From Methanomicrobiales archaeon (lineage in GTDB: Archaea > Halobacteriota > Methanomicrobia > Methanomicrobiales > Methanospirillaceae): DNA of 38,727 nucleotides. The notes under the pieces were generated by a model, which did not search any database, had not been told where the DNA came from, and worked only from the letters and a program-made list of their open reading frames with translations. Of this stretch, positions 1 to 8,538 are shown one piece after another. Position 1 is the stretch's first letter. Every line of letters begins with the position of its first letter. The position numbers and the translations under genes were made by a program. The stretch is taken from contig JANXYM010000029.1 in the NCBI GenBank assembly GCA_025350045.1, positions 1 through 38,727 of the forward strand. Direction: 5' to 3'.

Positions 1-4
1 AATC

Positions 5-997
5 ATGACACTCTCACAAGGCTGCATTCTCTGTCACCAGGGCGCAAAGATGGTCCTCTTTGTTACGGGACGGTGCCACCGCACCTGCTGGTACTGCCCG
101 CTCTCTTCCGAGCGGAAGGGGACTGATACGGTATTTGCAAACGAACACCCGGTGGATATTCCCGCCCAGATCATCGAGGTTGCCGAGAGCATGAGTGCAC
201 TGGGCACCGGCATCACCGGGGGAGAGCCGCTGCTGGTCCTTGATAAGGTGACCGCATATTGCACGCAGCTCAAGGATCATTTCGGCCCGGAACACCAGAT
301 TCACCTGTATACCGCAAAGGCCCCTGCCGATGCAGAACTCGCTGATATGCAGGGACTGGTCGATGAGATCCGGCTCCATCCCCCGCACGAATGCTGGGAG
401 AAGATCCTCGAGTCGGATTTTATCCGGTCAGCACAGCGGGCAAAAGAGATGGGATTTGACATCGGCATCGAGATTCCGGCATTGCCCGGGCTCGAACACC
501 TCATTCCAGCCCTGCCCTACGTGGATTTCCTCAACATCAACGAACTGGAATGGGGCGAGTCAAACGCGTACCAGATGCGGGAGCGGGGGTACGAACTTGC
601 CGATGAATTGCACAATGCCATTGATGGGGCGAAGGGCTGGGCTGAAGAACTCTGCCGGCACGACAAGGTGCACTGGTGCTCATCCGGGTTCAAGGACTCG
701 GTACAGCTGCGGGAGCGACTGAAACGGATTGCACAGAACACCGCCCGCCCGTTCGACGAGATCACCGAGGACGGAACAGTCGTGTACGGCGTGATAAAAC
801 CCTCAGAAACCGATAAAAGTGCCTGTCTTTTGCTCTGCAAAGAAAAATGTGAACCGGACAGTTACGAGGATTGTGGGGATCGGATCGAGATGGCATGGTG
901 GCTGCTCACAAAATTTGCCGATGAGATGAAAGGAGAGAAATTCGTTATCGAACGATATCCCAACAAAGGCATGATAGTAGAGATGACCCCGTTATGA
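5..997 (+). CDS. Radical SAM protein (COG2108-like)
   Basis: Radical SAM enzyme of unknown reaction, related to pyruvate-formate-lyase-activating-type proteins. The AdoMet-binding CxxxCxxC is seen as GRCHRTCWYC, with Cys at residues 24, 28 and 31. A glycine-rich TGGEP follows near residue 71, as expected for the AdoMet site. Extra cysteines lie at the N-terminus (CILC, residues 7-10) and near the C-terminus (a CLLLCKEKC stretch), which may hold an auxiliary cluster or metal. At 330 aa it is a normal length for this family. The ATG at position 5 is close to the window edge, so the true start could lie further upstream. It overlaps uppS by 4 nt (ATGA), so the two are translationally coupled. 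The substrate is not known; the link to polyprenyl carrier lipid synthesis is only by context. Confidence 0.85.
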   Translation: MTLSQGCILCHQGAKMVLFVTGRCHRTCWYCPLSSERKGTDTVFANEHPVDIPAQIIEVAESMSALGTGITGGEPLLVLDKVTAYCTQLKDHFGPEHQIHLYTAKAPADAELADMQGLVDEIRLHPPHECWEKILESDFIRSAQRAKEMGFDIGIEIPALPGLEHLIPALPYVDFLNINELEWGESNAYQMRERGYELADELHNAIDGAKGWAEELCRHDKVHWCSSGFKDSVQLRERLKRIAQNTARPFDEITEDGTVVYGVIKPSETDKSACLLLCKEKCEPDSYEDCGDRIEMAWWLLTKFADEMKGEKFVIERYPNKGMIVEMTPL

Positions 998-1764
998 TCC
1001 TTCGCAACCTTATCGATCCCCTGTACGAACGCTACCTCCGCATGCAATGCCGGCATGTGCCCAATCATATCGCCATTATCCAGGACGGGAACAGGCGCTA
1101 TGCAAAACAGCTGGGCGTGGATACCGCCCGCGGGCACCGGGCAGGAGCGGACAAGACAGAAGAGATGCTGGACTGGGCACATGAACTCGGTATCGGCCAT
1201 ATCACCCTCTACACCTTCTCAACCGAGAACTTCTCGAGGAAACAGGATGAAGTCGGAAATCTCTTTTCCCTGTTCAAGGAAAAATTCCTCAGCGTTCTTA
1301 CCGATGAGCGGTTCGAGAGATACAAGATCCGTGTCCAGATTGTAGGAGATCGTTCCTTACTTCCCGATGACCTGCGGGCTGCAGTCGATGCCGCCGAAGG
1401 GGCAACAAAAGACCATACGGGTTTTAATCTCAATATTGCGCTTGCGTATGGCGGAAGAAACGAGATAGTCCTTGCTGCCCGTGAAATTCTCTCAGAAGTT
1501 GAGAAGAACGGGATCAACCCGGATACCATCGATGTCCACACGGTAGAGCTGCATATTCACGCAGGAAAAGGAATACCCCCGGTAGACCTGATCATAAGGA
1601 CCGGGAATGAATACCGGACCTCAAACTTCCTGCCGTGGCTGGCAACCGGCCATGAATCAGCTGTCTATTTCTGTGCCCCGTTCTGGCCCCTGTTCCGCAA
1701 GATCGATCTGTTACGCGCCATCCGTACCTATGACCAGCGGATCTCGGCAAAGAACGGAACCTGA
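994..1764 (+). CDS. uppS: cis-prenyltransferase (polyprenyl diphosphate synthase), catalytic subunit
   Basis: Adds isopentenyl diphosphate units in cis to an allylic primer, making the long polyprenyl diphosphate that becomes the glycosyl carrier lipid. The catalytic P-loop DGNRR is present near residue 32 (IIQDGNRRYAKQLG), followed by GHRAGADK, the TLYTFSTENFSR box and the C-terminal DLIIRTGNEYRTSNFLPW box. These are all the conserved regions of the UPP synthase family. Length (256 aa) is typical. It begins inside the stop of the upstream radical SAM gene. A second, degenerate member of the same family lies about 1 kb downstream on the opposite strand, so this protein may be the active half of a heteromer. 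Confidence 0.95.
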   Translation: MILRNLIDPLYERYLRMQCRHVPNHIAIIQDGNRRYAKQLGVDTARGHRAGADKTEEMLDWAHELGIGHITLYTFSTENFSRKQDEVGNLFSLFKEKFLSVLTDERFERYKIRVQIVGDRSLLPDDLRAAVDAAEGATKDHTGFNLNIALAYGGRNEIVLAAREILSEVEKNGINPDTIDVHTVELHIHAGKGIPPVDLIIRTGNEYRTSNFLPWLATGHESAVYFCAPFWPLFRKIDLLRAIRTYDQRISAKNGT

Positions 1765-1769
1765 TCTTT

Positions 1770-1800
1770 TCTTTAAAAACCGGATCGCGTACTATATTTC
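1770..1800 (+). promoter_or_regulatory. TATA-like promoter for the 1832 gene
   Basis: Two A/T-rich archaeal TATA-like boxes, CTTTAAAAACC near 1770 and ACTATATTTCC at 1791, sit 30-60 nt before the ATG at 1832. They are placed as expected for a short leader. Assigned by inspection only. Confidence 0.4.
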
Positions 1801-1831
1801 CTTAAGCGGACAGATCAACAGATGACAGGTC

Positions 1832-2518
1832 ATGACGGAAAAGAAAGAAGCGGGCATCTCGTGGCGTCATACGTCTGTTATTCTACGGGCGGATATCTTT
1901 TCAAAGGCGCACGAACAGGGAACAGATATCTCCAATATCTGCAACAAGGCTCTTGCCGATCTGACGGGGCTGGATTACCGGGAGCAGCAATTCGATGAGA
2001 TACCGGTAACCCGGCCCGTTATCATTGCACAGAACGGCCCGCATGCAGGAAAAAAAGAGCACTCACCAGGGACTCCTGCAGCAGCTCACTCCCCGGTTAT
2101 CAACGCCGATGACCCTGCCTCCAGCGCATCCGTGAGAAACGCCAAACGGCAGTCAAAAGCAAAACCCGTTCCACCAGAGCCGGTGAATCTTCCCGCTCCC
2201 GTACCAGCACCAGGGACGGTAGAAAAGCCTGCCATACCTGCAGCTGCAGAAAAGACAAAAAAACCAGCCGGGGCAAAGACACAAAAAGATGAGGGGCTGA
2301 AAAAATTTGTCGCAATAAAGATCACGCGGAGTGATACTCTTGATGCCGCGATCTCCAAAGACGATATGTACCAGGCATTTACCCGGTTCTGCAGGGAGCA
2401 CAAATACGCACCCGTACCGGATCGCAAGACATTCACGATTGCCTTAAAGAACAAATTCGCCTTTTTTGATAAGACCATAAATGGTGTGCCCAGCTGGGTG
2501 AATGTGCGTTTACAATAA
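1832..2518 (+). CDS. Two-domain hypothetical DNA-binding protein with Pro/Ala/Lys-rich linker
   Basis: Not firmly recognised. Residues about 8-50 (from SWRHTSVILRADIFSKA to ALADLTGLDY) resemble a small CcdA-like or ribbon-helix-helix antitoxin fold: a strand followed by two helices. Residues about 65-155 are low-complexity, rich in Pro, Ala and Lys. The last 60 residues (DMYQAFTRFCREHKYAPVPD to the end) look like a compact winged-helix domain of the kind found at the C-terminus of D5/P4-type primase helicases. The overall layout is therefore two small globular domains tethered by a flexible linker, probably a DNA-binding regulator. It stands alone with its own TATA-like box and a T-rich terminator downstream. 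The function is inference. Confidence 0.7.
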   Translation: MTEKKEAGISWRHTSVILRADIFSKAHEQGTDISNICNKALADLTGLDYREQQFDEIPVTRPVIIAQNGPHAGKKEHSPGTPAAAHSPVINADDPASSASVRNAKRQSKAKPVPPEPVNLPAPVPAPGTVEKPAIPAAAEKTKKPAGAKTQKDEGLKKFVAIKITRSDTLDAAISKDDMYQAFTRFCREHKYAPVPDRKTFTIALKNKFAFFDKTINGVPSWVNVRLQ

Positions 2519-2540
2519 CTGCTGATGTGCTAAAAGAATT

Positions 2541-2567
2541 ATTTTTTAAAAATGGAATTTTTTTTTA
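2541..2567 (+). terminator. T-tract terminator after the 1832 gene
   Basis: Two T-runs (ATTTTTTAAA and a 9-T run at 2558-2566) lie 25-50 nt after the stop codon. This is the usual oligo-T terminator of euryarchaea. Confidence 0.5.
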
Positions 2568-2639
2568 ATAAAATGCTCTGCTTCGAATCCTGTAATTATC
2601 AGATAGTACGACCATGCTTTCAGAGGATTTTGAGGGTGA

Positions 2640-2770
2640 CCTTCTCTCTCACCCCGAAAGGGGGAGGCAACCTAAGGGGAGCATCCCCTTGACCCCCTTT
2701 TCGTTTAAGGTTCCACAAACCCCATGCATTACTATCGCCATATCGGGAAGCGATAGCATGGCTCATGGGG
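2640..2770. repeat. GC-rich multi-hairpin repeat element, copy 1
   Basis: Non-coding block of consecutive perfect hairpins between two genes. It contains CCCC-GAAA-GGGG at about 2652, AAGGGGA-GCA-TCCCCTT at 2674-2690, and a large imperfect stem with outer arms CCCCATG (2720-2726) and CATGGGG (2764-2770) and inner arms CTATCGC (2732-2738) and GCGATAG (2750-2756). The middle part, an AAGGGG hairpin followed by TTGACCCC and a GGTTCC, recurs in similar order at 17558-17605. A 61-codon open frame crosses the block, but its composition is dictated by the hairpins and it does not look like protein. Confidence 0.55.
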
Positions 2771-2807
2771 ATAAAAGTCAATCCAGGAAGGATTGCTAAA
2801 CCAGACT

Positions 2808-3437
2808 TTACTTACCGAAACGACGTATCCGCGACTGGTAGTCCCGCAGGATACGCAGGAAGTCCACTTTCCGGAAATATTTCCAGTTCACATCGGAAAA
2901 GAAGAGTTCGGAGTAGACCGACTGCCAGATGAGGAAATCAGTGAGATGGTCACCCCCGCTCTTGATCACCACATCGGGTGTGTATTTGAATGTCAGGTAG
3001 GATTCAAGGAGCTTTTCGTCCACATCCTCAGGGGGGATATGTTCCTGCGCCATCCTTTTAACGCAGGCAGCGATCTCTTCCCTGCCACTCTTTCCTATCG
3101 CCACCACTACATCCATACCCTCCCCGATCTCTTCTTCCGTATCACCCACATGAAGGATCAGGTGGGCAATGGTACCGATCTTCCGGATCTCGGGCAGGCA
3201 CGGTATCATATGCTCCGGAGAGGGGGTTGCGATATGGAATGTGAGACCACGGATTACCGGCTGGGCAGGAGCAGTATGCTTGAGGATATACATAGAGATC
3301 TCATTGCACCATGCAGTGGCCATGAAGAGTTTCTCCGGGACGTCTGCCATATCCTTCCCGCTGATCATGAAACAGACATGCCCCGGCAGCTCAGTGATCT
3401 GCCGTTTGAGCATCTGTTCATAAAGCCAGTACATCAT
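2808..3437 (-). CDS. Catalytically degenerate cis-prenyltransferase paralogue (NgBR/Nus1-like subunit)
   Basis: Member of the UPP synthase family that has lost the active site. Its first 30 residues align with uppS (YEQMLKRQITELPGHVCFM against YERYLRMQCRHVPNHIAII), but DGNRR is replaced by SGKDM and the STENFSR box is absent. The C-terminal box is kept: DVVIKSGGDHLTDFLIWQS followed by ELFFSDVNWKYFRKVDFLR, matching DLIIRTGNEYRTSNFLPW and its following FRKIDLLR. At 209 aa it is shorter than uppS (256 aa). Eukaryotic cis-prenyltransferases pair an active DHDDS subunit with an inactive NgBR subunit that contributes its C-terminus, and heteromeric enzymes are also known from Methanosarcina. The closeness to uppS suggests the same here. 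Tandem ATGs open the frame. Confidence 0.8.
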   Translation of the reverse strand: MMYWLYEQMLKRQITELPGHVCFMISGKDMADVPEKLFMATAWCNEISMYILKHTAPAQPVIRGLTFHIATPSPEHMIPCLPEIRKIGTIAHLILHVGDTEEEIGEGMDVVVAIGKSGREEIAACVKRMAQEHIPPEDVDEKLLESYLTFKYTPDVVIKSGGDHLTDFLIWQSVYSELFFSDVNWKYFRKVDFLRILRDYQSRIRRFGK

Positions 3438-3581
3438 GAGTACATCATATCCTGCCCATTATTGGATAGTCAAAGGTAAAGAGACTTGAGGATTGTGGTG
3501 TGGCATATCGTTGTGGTACCCGGCCTTCCTCCACCCAAATCAATAAAGTCGGTTGGCACACAGATATGACAAGATAATATC

Positions 3582-4259
3582 ATGCAGCCGTCCCTGCGGG
3601 AAGATTACCTGGAAGCAGTCCAGCTCTTCTCGAATAAAAATGCCCGCTTTCCCCTGACTGAAGAGCTTGCCGCAGCACTTTCAAAACCGGTACCCGCGGT
3701 TCGCTCTGATATAGAAAAACTGGTATCCGGCGGGGATGTGATCATCGTTGCTGAAGGGTCGATTACCCTGACTGCACAAGGAAAACAGACCGGGACCTGT
3801 GTGATGAAAAAACATGAGACCCTCCAGTGTTTTTTATCCGAAATTCTTGGGATGGACTCTCACCGGGCATCCGATGAGGCATGTACCCTCGAGCATACGG
3901 TATCAGATGAGACCATCGACCGGCTGGGAAAGCTCATAGGAACCCATGAACATCACCGACACCAGGAAAAGGGGAAACACCGAACACCCGCTGGAGAAAG
4001 GGCATGCAAAGGGGAAACTGACGAGTACTGCGAGTCCCCCGGCATCTCTGATTTTTCTGAGGGGGATGAGGTTGTCATCCAGTGCATCCATGGCAGAGCA
4101 TGTGCCCAGCGCCTCCTCGATCTCGGCCTGGTACCCGGCGAGCACGCAACAATTAAGAGAAAATTATCCAATGGTGCGCTTGTCGTGCAGGTCAAGGGGT
4201 GCGATGTAGCAGTGAGCCCGGAGATCGCTTCAGCAATCGGCGTGGAGCGCTTGCCATGA
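3582..4259 (+). CDS. DtxR-type metal-dependent regulator fused to a FeoA/SH3 domain
   Basis: Likely iron-sensing repressor that is also, or instead, the FeoA partner of FeoB. Residues about 5-65 form a winged helix (REDYLEAVQLF, LTEELAAALSKPVPAVRSDI), as in DtxR/MntR. Residues about 75-125 resemble the metal-binding and dimerisation helices (KKHETLQCFLSEILGM, EACTLEHTVSDETIDRL). A His/Lys-rich hinge (THEHHRHQEKGKH) leads to a C-terminal FeoA-type SH3 domain (SEGDEVVIQCIHG to SPEIASAIGVERLP). The stop overlaps the feoB start by 4 nt (ATGA), so expression is coupled. The His-rich hinge may add a metal site; that part is inference. Confidence 0.85.
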   Translation: MQPSLREDYLEAVQLFSNKNARFPLTEELAAALSKPVPAVRSDIEKLVSGGDVIIVAEGSITLTAQGKQTGTCVMKKHETLQCFLSEILGMDSHRASDEACTLEHTVSDETIDRLGKLIGTHEHHRHQEKGKHRTPAGERACKGETDEYCESPGISDFSEGDEVVIQCIHGRACAQRLLDLGLVPGEHATIKRKLSNGALVVQVKGCDVAVSPEIASAIGVERLP

Positions 4260-6106
4260 AAATTGCCCTCCTGGGCAACCCCGGGGTGGGAAAATCCTTA
4301 ATCTTCAACCAGCTCACCGGCCTTGGCGTTGAAGTAAACCGGTACCCGGGCTCATCTGTGGAACTGGAATGTGGCAATGTCTGCTACAAGCAGGAGAAGA
4401 CCGAGATTGTTGACCTGCCGGGTATCTATTCCCTTGATGGCAATTCGGAAGAAGAGACGCTGGTGCGCACATTCCTGACGAGCGGCGGGGCTGATGTGAT
4501 TGTTGCAGTCCTTGATGCCACAAAACTCGAAAGAAACCTCTACCTCTTTGTGCAGGCTGCGGAGTTCTCGCCAAAGATGATCGCAGTCGTCAATATGATC
4601 GATGCGGCCGAACGACAGGGAATGCACATCGATGCCGAAAGCCTTTCCTCACACATCGGAGTGCCCGTTATTCTGGCAGCTGCTTCGGAAGGAAGAAATA
4701 TCGACAGGATTCTTCCGGTGGCGCTGGGACAGGCAACACCGGCAAAAGTCCACGTCCCGTACGACCACCATATCGAAGCAGCTTTAAAAAGCCTGGAAAA
4801 AACGATTGGGACACCCATGCATACGAACCTGCTGGCGCTGCAGGGAACAGGGGACGATACGGTACTGCTCGATGCTGCCGGGGCAATTGCACAGGAGATC
4901 GGGATGCGCCACCGGATGTCTGTGGGCCAGATCATAGCAACAAACCGGCACAACTTTGCCCGTGAAATTACGGCGTCTGTCGTCAAACGCACGGCCCAGA
5001 AAAAACCGTATGATCTCGACAGCCTGCTCACCCGGTCATTTCCGGGTATCCCAATCCTCTGTACTATTCTCTTCCTGCTCCTTTTGTCCGTGTTCATGAT
5101 CGGCTCATGGATGGAAGAGATCATCGTCACGGTATTTACCACATCGGTCATCGCACCGTTTCTGGCCCTGGGATTGCCGCCCCTCTGGAATCAGATCGGT
5201 TTTTCGGTGCTCATTGCCCTGCAGGCAGGTCTTGGCATTGCATTTCCTTTCATATTTACCTTCTATATCGGGCTCTCCCTTCTCGAAGATACCGGGTATA
5301 TGACCCGGGCTGCCTTCCTTTCAGACCGGGCCATGCACAGGATCGGACTTCACGGGGAAGCAATTATTCCCATGGTGATCGGTTTCGGCTGCACAGTCCC
5401 TGCGATTATGAGCCTCCGCCTGCTCAAGACCCGCAGGGAACAGACAATCGCAGCGATTCTTGTCACGATGATCCCCTGTTCTGCCCGGACGGTGGTTATT
5501 GCCGGTATTGTTGCTGCTTTTGTGGGAATCTTTTGGGCATTCTCCATCTACCTGATCATCTTTATCCTGCTCATTCTCACCGCAGTTGTGCTCAGCCGTA
5601 TCACACCGGGGGAACAGTTCGGCATGATTGTAGAGATGTCAACGCTCAGGAGGCCTCAGGCACGTCTCGTGCTGGCAAAATCCTGGCTCAGGATCAAAGA
5701 GTTCCTCTTCATTGCCATGCCGGTCCTGATCGTCACGAGCATTCTTCTGGGCCTCTTCCAGTTTTTCGGGCTTACCGAATTGTTCGAGCAGTTGGTCGCT
5801 CCGGTAACCGTAACCCTGCTCGGGTTGCCGGGTTATGCATCTACAGCACTCCTGTTCGGTGTTTTCAGGAAGGAGCTCGCCTTTGAGACGCTGGCAGTGC
5901 TTGCCGGAACCGCTAATCTCGGAATGGTGATGACCAGCGTCCAGCTGTACACGTTTGCAATCGTCAGTGTGCTCTTTGTTCCCTGTGTATCGACAATTGC
6001 TGTATTATACCGGCAACTGGGAGCAAGAATTGCCATCATTACTTCCCTTTACACGGTTTTTCTCGGCCTGATCATAGGAGCAATTATAAACATTCTGATG
6101 AAATGA
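4256..6106 (+). CDS. feoB: Ferrous iron transporter FeoB
   Basis: Membrane Fe(II) uptake protein with an N-terminal GTPase. G1 is GNPGVGKS at residues 7-14 and G3 is DLPG at 53-56. The G4 position reads NMID (113-116) in place of the usual NxxD with Lys, a mild departure. After a helical spacer (about 170-270) come two Gate-type membrane blocks, including DTGYMTRAAFLSDR and GFGCTVPAIM, the conserved Cys-containing pore motif, and the later FRKELAFE box. I start at the ATG at 4256, giving 616 aa that begin MKIALLGNPG; an in-frame ATG at 4199 would add 19 residues lying inside the upstream FeoA-like gene. It is short for the family (many bacterial FeoB exceed 700 aa) but complete. Confidence 0.95.
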   Translation: MKIALLGNPGVGKSLIFNQLTGLGVEVNRYPGSSVELECGNVCYKQEKTEIVDLPGIYSLDGNSEEETLVRTFLTSGGADVIVAVLDATKLERNLYLFVQAAEFSPKMIAVVNMIDAAERQGMHIDAESLSSHIGVPVILAAASEGRNIDRILPVALGQATPAKVHVPYDHHIEAALKSLEKTIGTPMHTNLLALQGTGDDTVLLDAAGAIAQEIGMRHRMSVGQIIATNRHNFAREITASVVKRTAQKKPYDLDSLLTRSFPGIPILCTILFLLLLSVFMIGSWMEEIIVTVFTTSVIAPFLALGLPPLWNQIGFSVLIALQAGLGIAFPFIFTFYIGLSLLEDTGYMTRAAFLSDRAMHRIGLHGEAIIPMVIGFGCTVPAIMSLRLLKTRREQTIAAILVTMIPCSARTVVIAGIVAAFVGIFWAFSIYLIIFILLILTAVVLSRITPGEQFGMIVEMSTLRRPQARLVLAKSWLRIKEFLFIAMPVLIVTSILLGLFQFFGLTELFEQLVAPVTVTLLGLPGYASTALLFGVFRKELAFETLAVLAGTANLGMVMTSVQLYTFAIVSVLFVPCVSTIAVLYRQLGARIAIITSLYTVFLGLIIGAIINILMK

Positions 6107-6117
6107 TCAAACCATAA

Positions 6118-6825
6118 ATGTACTCTTATAAGACAGGGATTGAGCAGATCGATCAGTTGTCCGGGGGATTCGACGCCGGGACCAATATCCTCATCCTTGC
6201 ACCTCCCATGAGCTATGCCGAGCAGCTCGCTTATGCCCTGACAAAACCTCTCGAGGGGGAATATGCCATCACCCTTTCCACCAACGAACGGGCAGCCGAA
6301 GTGGTGGATTATTTTAAACTCTCGGGATCGGACAAGCGGTTTGTCGGGGTAATTGATGCCATCACCAAGAGCTCAACTCCAAGTATCATCGATACACCCC
6401 GGCTGATGTTTGTCTCAAGCCCTACCGATCTCACGGGTATCGGTATAAAATTTTCCAATATGATCGAGACCATCTTTGAGGGTGAATTTTCTGATGGGGA
6501 AGCGGGCCTCTTCCCACCTCCCATCCGGTTCTGCGTAAATTCGATCTCCACCCTGCTTATGTACCGCAAACTCGAGGTGCTGTACCAGTTTCTCCATGTC
6601 CTCACTGCAAAATTAAAAAAGATCGAGGGAATTGGCATCTACATCTTAAACAGCGAATCCTTCGATGACAAAACACTGTCTCTGGTAAAGCAGCTGATGA
6701 ACTGTGTGATTGAGATCAAGATCGAGCAGAACATCAGCTACCTGCGTATCCAGGGAATTCGGGGTATCAGTCCGGACTGGCAGAAATTTTCCGTCAATAA
6801 AGGCCAGGTGACGATAATCCCATGA
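6118..6825 (+). CDS. RAD55/KaiC-like ATPase-fold protein without a Walker A motif
   Basis: RecA-superfamily fold of the archaeal RAD55/KaiC-like group. The opening TGIEQIDQLSGGFDAGTNIL is the standard start of these proteins. The expected GxxxxGKT loop is replaced by LAPPMSYAEQLAYAL, so ATP binding is doubtful. A Walker-B-like hydrophobic strand is visible (RFCVNSISTLLMY, about residues 140-152). The protein ends as one RecA unit (235 aa). It starts 12 nt after feoB and in the same direction, so it may be co-transcribed; no role in iron transport is known. It may act as a regulatory or scaffold subunit. The family assignment is good and the function is unknown. Confidence 0.8.
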   Translation: MYSYKTGIEQIDQLSGGFDAGTNILILAPPMSYAEQLAYALTKPLEGEYAITLSTNERAAEVVDYFKLSGSDKRFVGVIDAITKSSTPSIIDTPRLMFVSSPTDLTGIGIKFSNMIETIFEGEFSDGEAGLFPPPIRFCVNSISTLLMYRKLEVLYQFLHVLTAKLKKIEGIGIYILNSESFDDKTLSLVKQLMNCVIEIKIEQNISYLRIQGIRGISPDWQKFSVNKGQVTIIP

Positions 6826-6932
6826 TCTTCGGAGGCATGAACGGGGGGAAGGATATGCAGATCCTGACCATGAGGAATCACACCATGGGTATGAACCGGC
6901 TCGTGGACTCCATTCCGCAGTTTCCGTATTGA
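6822..6932 (+). CDS. Possible 36-aa Met/Gly-rich small protein
   Basis: A short frame begins with an ATGA overlap of the preceding gene and reads [20 protein letters not shown], then 16 more residues ending IPQFPY. Six of 36 residues are Met. The 4-nt overlap and position inside a run of coupled genes argue for translation. Length and composition argue for caution, and there is no recognisable family. Confidence 0.3.
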   Translation: MIFGGMNGGKDMQILTMRNHTMGMNRLVDSIPQFPY

Positions 6933-6978
6933 GGAGAGACCAGATGTCGTTTTTCTCTGCCGGTTCCGGGGTGCACCT

Positions 6979-7728
6979 GTGCTGACGTTTATCGGGCTGG
7001 GACTCTACGATAAGACAGATGTTTCGGAGAAAGGACTTGCCTGCATCCGGAATGCAGACCATGTCTATCTCGAATGTTATACCTCGCGGCTCATGGGCAC
7101 AACAACAGAAGAACTCGGGATTTATTACGGCAAACCCGTTCACCCGCTCTTCAGGGAGGATGTAGAACAACACCCGGAAGAGATGCTGGATAAAGCAGAA
7201 AACAGCACCGTAGTCTTTCTTTGTGCAGGAGACCCGATGGTCTCTACCACCCATGCCGATCTGCGCATGCGTGCGGCAGAACGGGGTATCCGGACCGTTA
7301 TCATCCATGCAGCATCCATTGCAAGCGCTGTCTGCGGGGTCTCCGGGCTCCAGAACTACCGGTTCGGCAAGTCCTGCTCGGTTCCCTTCCCGCAAAAGAA
7401 CTGGTCCCCAACTACCCCCATTGATGTAATCGCACAGAACCTGTCCCTGCGCCTGCACACTCTTGTCTATCTTGATATCCAGAACGAACGGTATATGACT
7501 GTGCCGGAAGCGGTTGCTCTGTTAGAAGAGATGTCAAGAAAAAAAGGGATCGATATTCCGCTGTATGTCGGCATTGCCCGGGCGGGATCGGATGAACCGG
7601 TGATTGTTGCAGGAACGGGAGAGAAGATCCTTGCAGCGGATTTCGGGCCGCCACTCCATATCCTCATTGTCCCTGCTGAACTGCACGACATGGAGCGCGA
7701 ATACCTGGAGATCTTTGCCGGACTATGA
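6979..7728 (+). CDS. dphB: Diphthine synthase
   Basis: AdoMet-dependent methyltransferase (Dph5) that makes diphthine on the modified histidine of archaeal elongation factor 2. The start [10 protein letters not shown] and the glycine-rich [19 protein letters not shown] (about residues 76-94) are the signatures of the tetrapyrrole-methylase fold in this family. [20 protein letters not shown] is the conserved central block. The length of 249 aa is standard. Translation starts at GTG 6979, because no ATG is in frame close by and the first residues match the family start. It overlaps the DUF357 gene by 4 nt. Confidence 0.93.
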   Translation: MLTFIGLGLYDKTDVSEKGLACIRNADHVYLECYTSRLMGTTTEELGIYYGKPVHPLFREDVEQHPEEMLDKAENSTVVFLCAGDPMVSTTHADLRMRAAERGIRTVIIHAASIASAVCGVSGLQNYRFGKSCSVPFPQKNWSPTTPIDVIAQNLSLRLHTLVYLDIQNERYMTVPEAVALLEEMSRKKGIDIPLYVGIARAGSDEPVIVAGTGEKILAADFGPPLHILIVPAELHDMEREYLEIFAGL

Positions 7729-8303
7729 AGATCGCAGAATGCCGGGATGCACTTGCTGAAGTTCTTGCCTGCACCCGGAGTGCAGCACCCCCCAACACAC
7801 CCATTGGACAAGAAGCCTCTGCAGTCATGGAGATGGCGCAGGCTTACCAGAAGGACGGGGGCACTTTTTACGGCAAAGGAGATCTCGTCAATGCCCTTGC
7901 AGCGTTCTTCTATGGAGCCGGGTGGCTGCATTTCGGGATATCAGCCGGCTTCATTATCTGCGATAGCCAGAAACCGTTCTGCCCGTTCGCAGGGCCATGG
8001 GAGAGACTGCCCCTGGCACTTTCAGAAAAACTGGGGGAGAAGACCCATCGGTACGAACGTCTTCTGAACACAGCCCGGTCTTCCGTGGAATGTGCAGGAG
8101 AGTCAGAAACTATCAGCAATACATTTGCCGGTACCATTCTTTGTATCACCCGGGTCTATGCAGCGCAGGGTGCACGGTACCGTGAGGCAGGATCCTGTGA
8201 AGACGCACTTGCCTGCTTCAGTTACGGGCATGGCTGGCTGGATGCCGGGGTTACGTGCGGGTACTTCCACATCCTGGCACACCGGGATATTTTTACGGTT
8301 TAG
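7725..8303 (+). CDS. DUF357 family protein
   Basis: Helical protein of unknown function found across euryarchaea. The typical block is seen twice: [23 protein letters not shown] (about residues 53-75) and [20 protein letters not shown] (about 163-182), suggesting two related helical units. The second matches the DUF357 consensus best. Coupled to dphB through ATGA, an association that may reflect a translation-related role; that link is inference. 192 aa. Confidence 0.8.
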   Translation: MKIAECRDALAEVLACTRSAAPPNTPIGQEASAVMEMAQAYQKDGGTFYGKGDLVNALAAFFYGAGWLHFGISAGFIICDSQKPFCPFAGPWERLPLALSEKLGEKTHRYERLLNTARSSVECAGESETISNTFAGTILCITRVYAAQGARYREAGSCEDALACFSYGHGWLDAGVTCGYFHILAHRDIFTV

Positions 8304-8538
8304 ATGAATGCAACTATCAAAACTCAGATTTGTCCAGCATATGCTTTTTCTGGATAATAAAACGTTTAACCTTCGATTAATGGGGACTTTTTTTTAAATA
8401 CCAGACGTTGGGGAGAAAAGTTTCATTAAATATTTTATGCACCAGTCAACCTGGCTGTAAAAGCGTTTATACTATGCATCATAACCTGTGTAAGTAGCAA
8501 CCGGAAACGCTCATCATCGCCGGGAAGTAAGGAGTTTT
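8304..8538 (+). promoter_or_regulatory. Intergenic region with T-tract and TATA-like box
   Basis: No gene seen. An 8-T run near 8389 can end the dphB/DUF357 transcript. The A/T-rich TTAAATATTTTA at 8426-8437 and GTTTATACTATG near 8465 are TATA-like candidates for the next gene. A good ribosome-binding site (AAGGAG) lies just before its ATG at 8539. Confidence 0.45.

Noticed and set aside
2793-3479. 228-aa plus-strand ORF
   Set aside because: Shadow of the minus-strand cis-prenyltransferase paralogue, whose translation matches uppS.
5107-5886. 259-aa ORF inside feoB in another frame
   Set aside because: Cys/His/Pro-rich shadow composition; feoB frame is fully intact.
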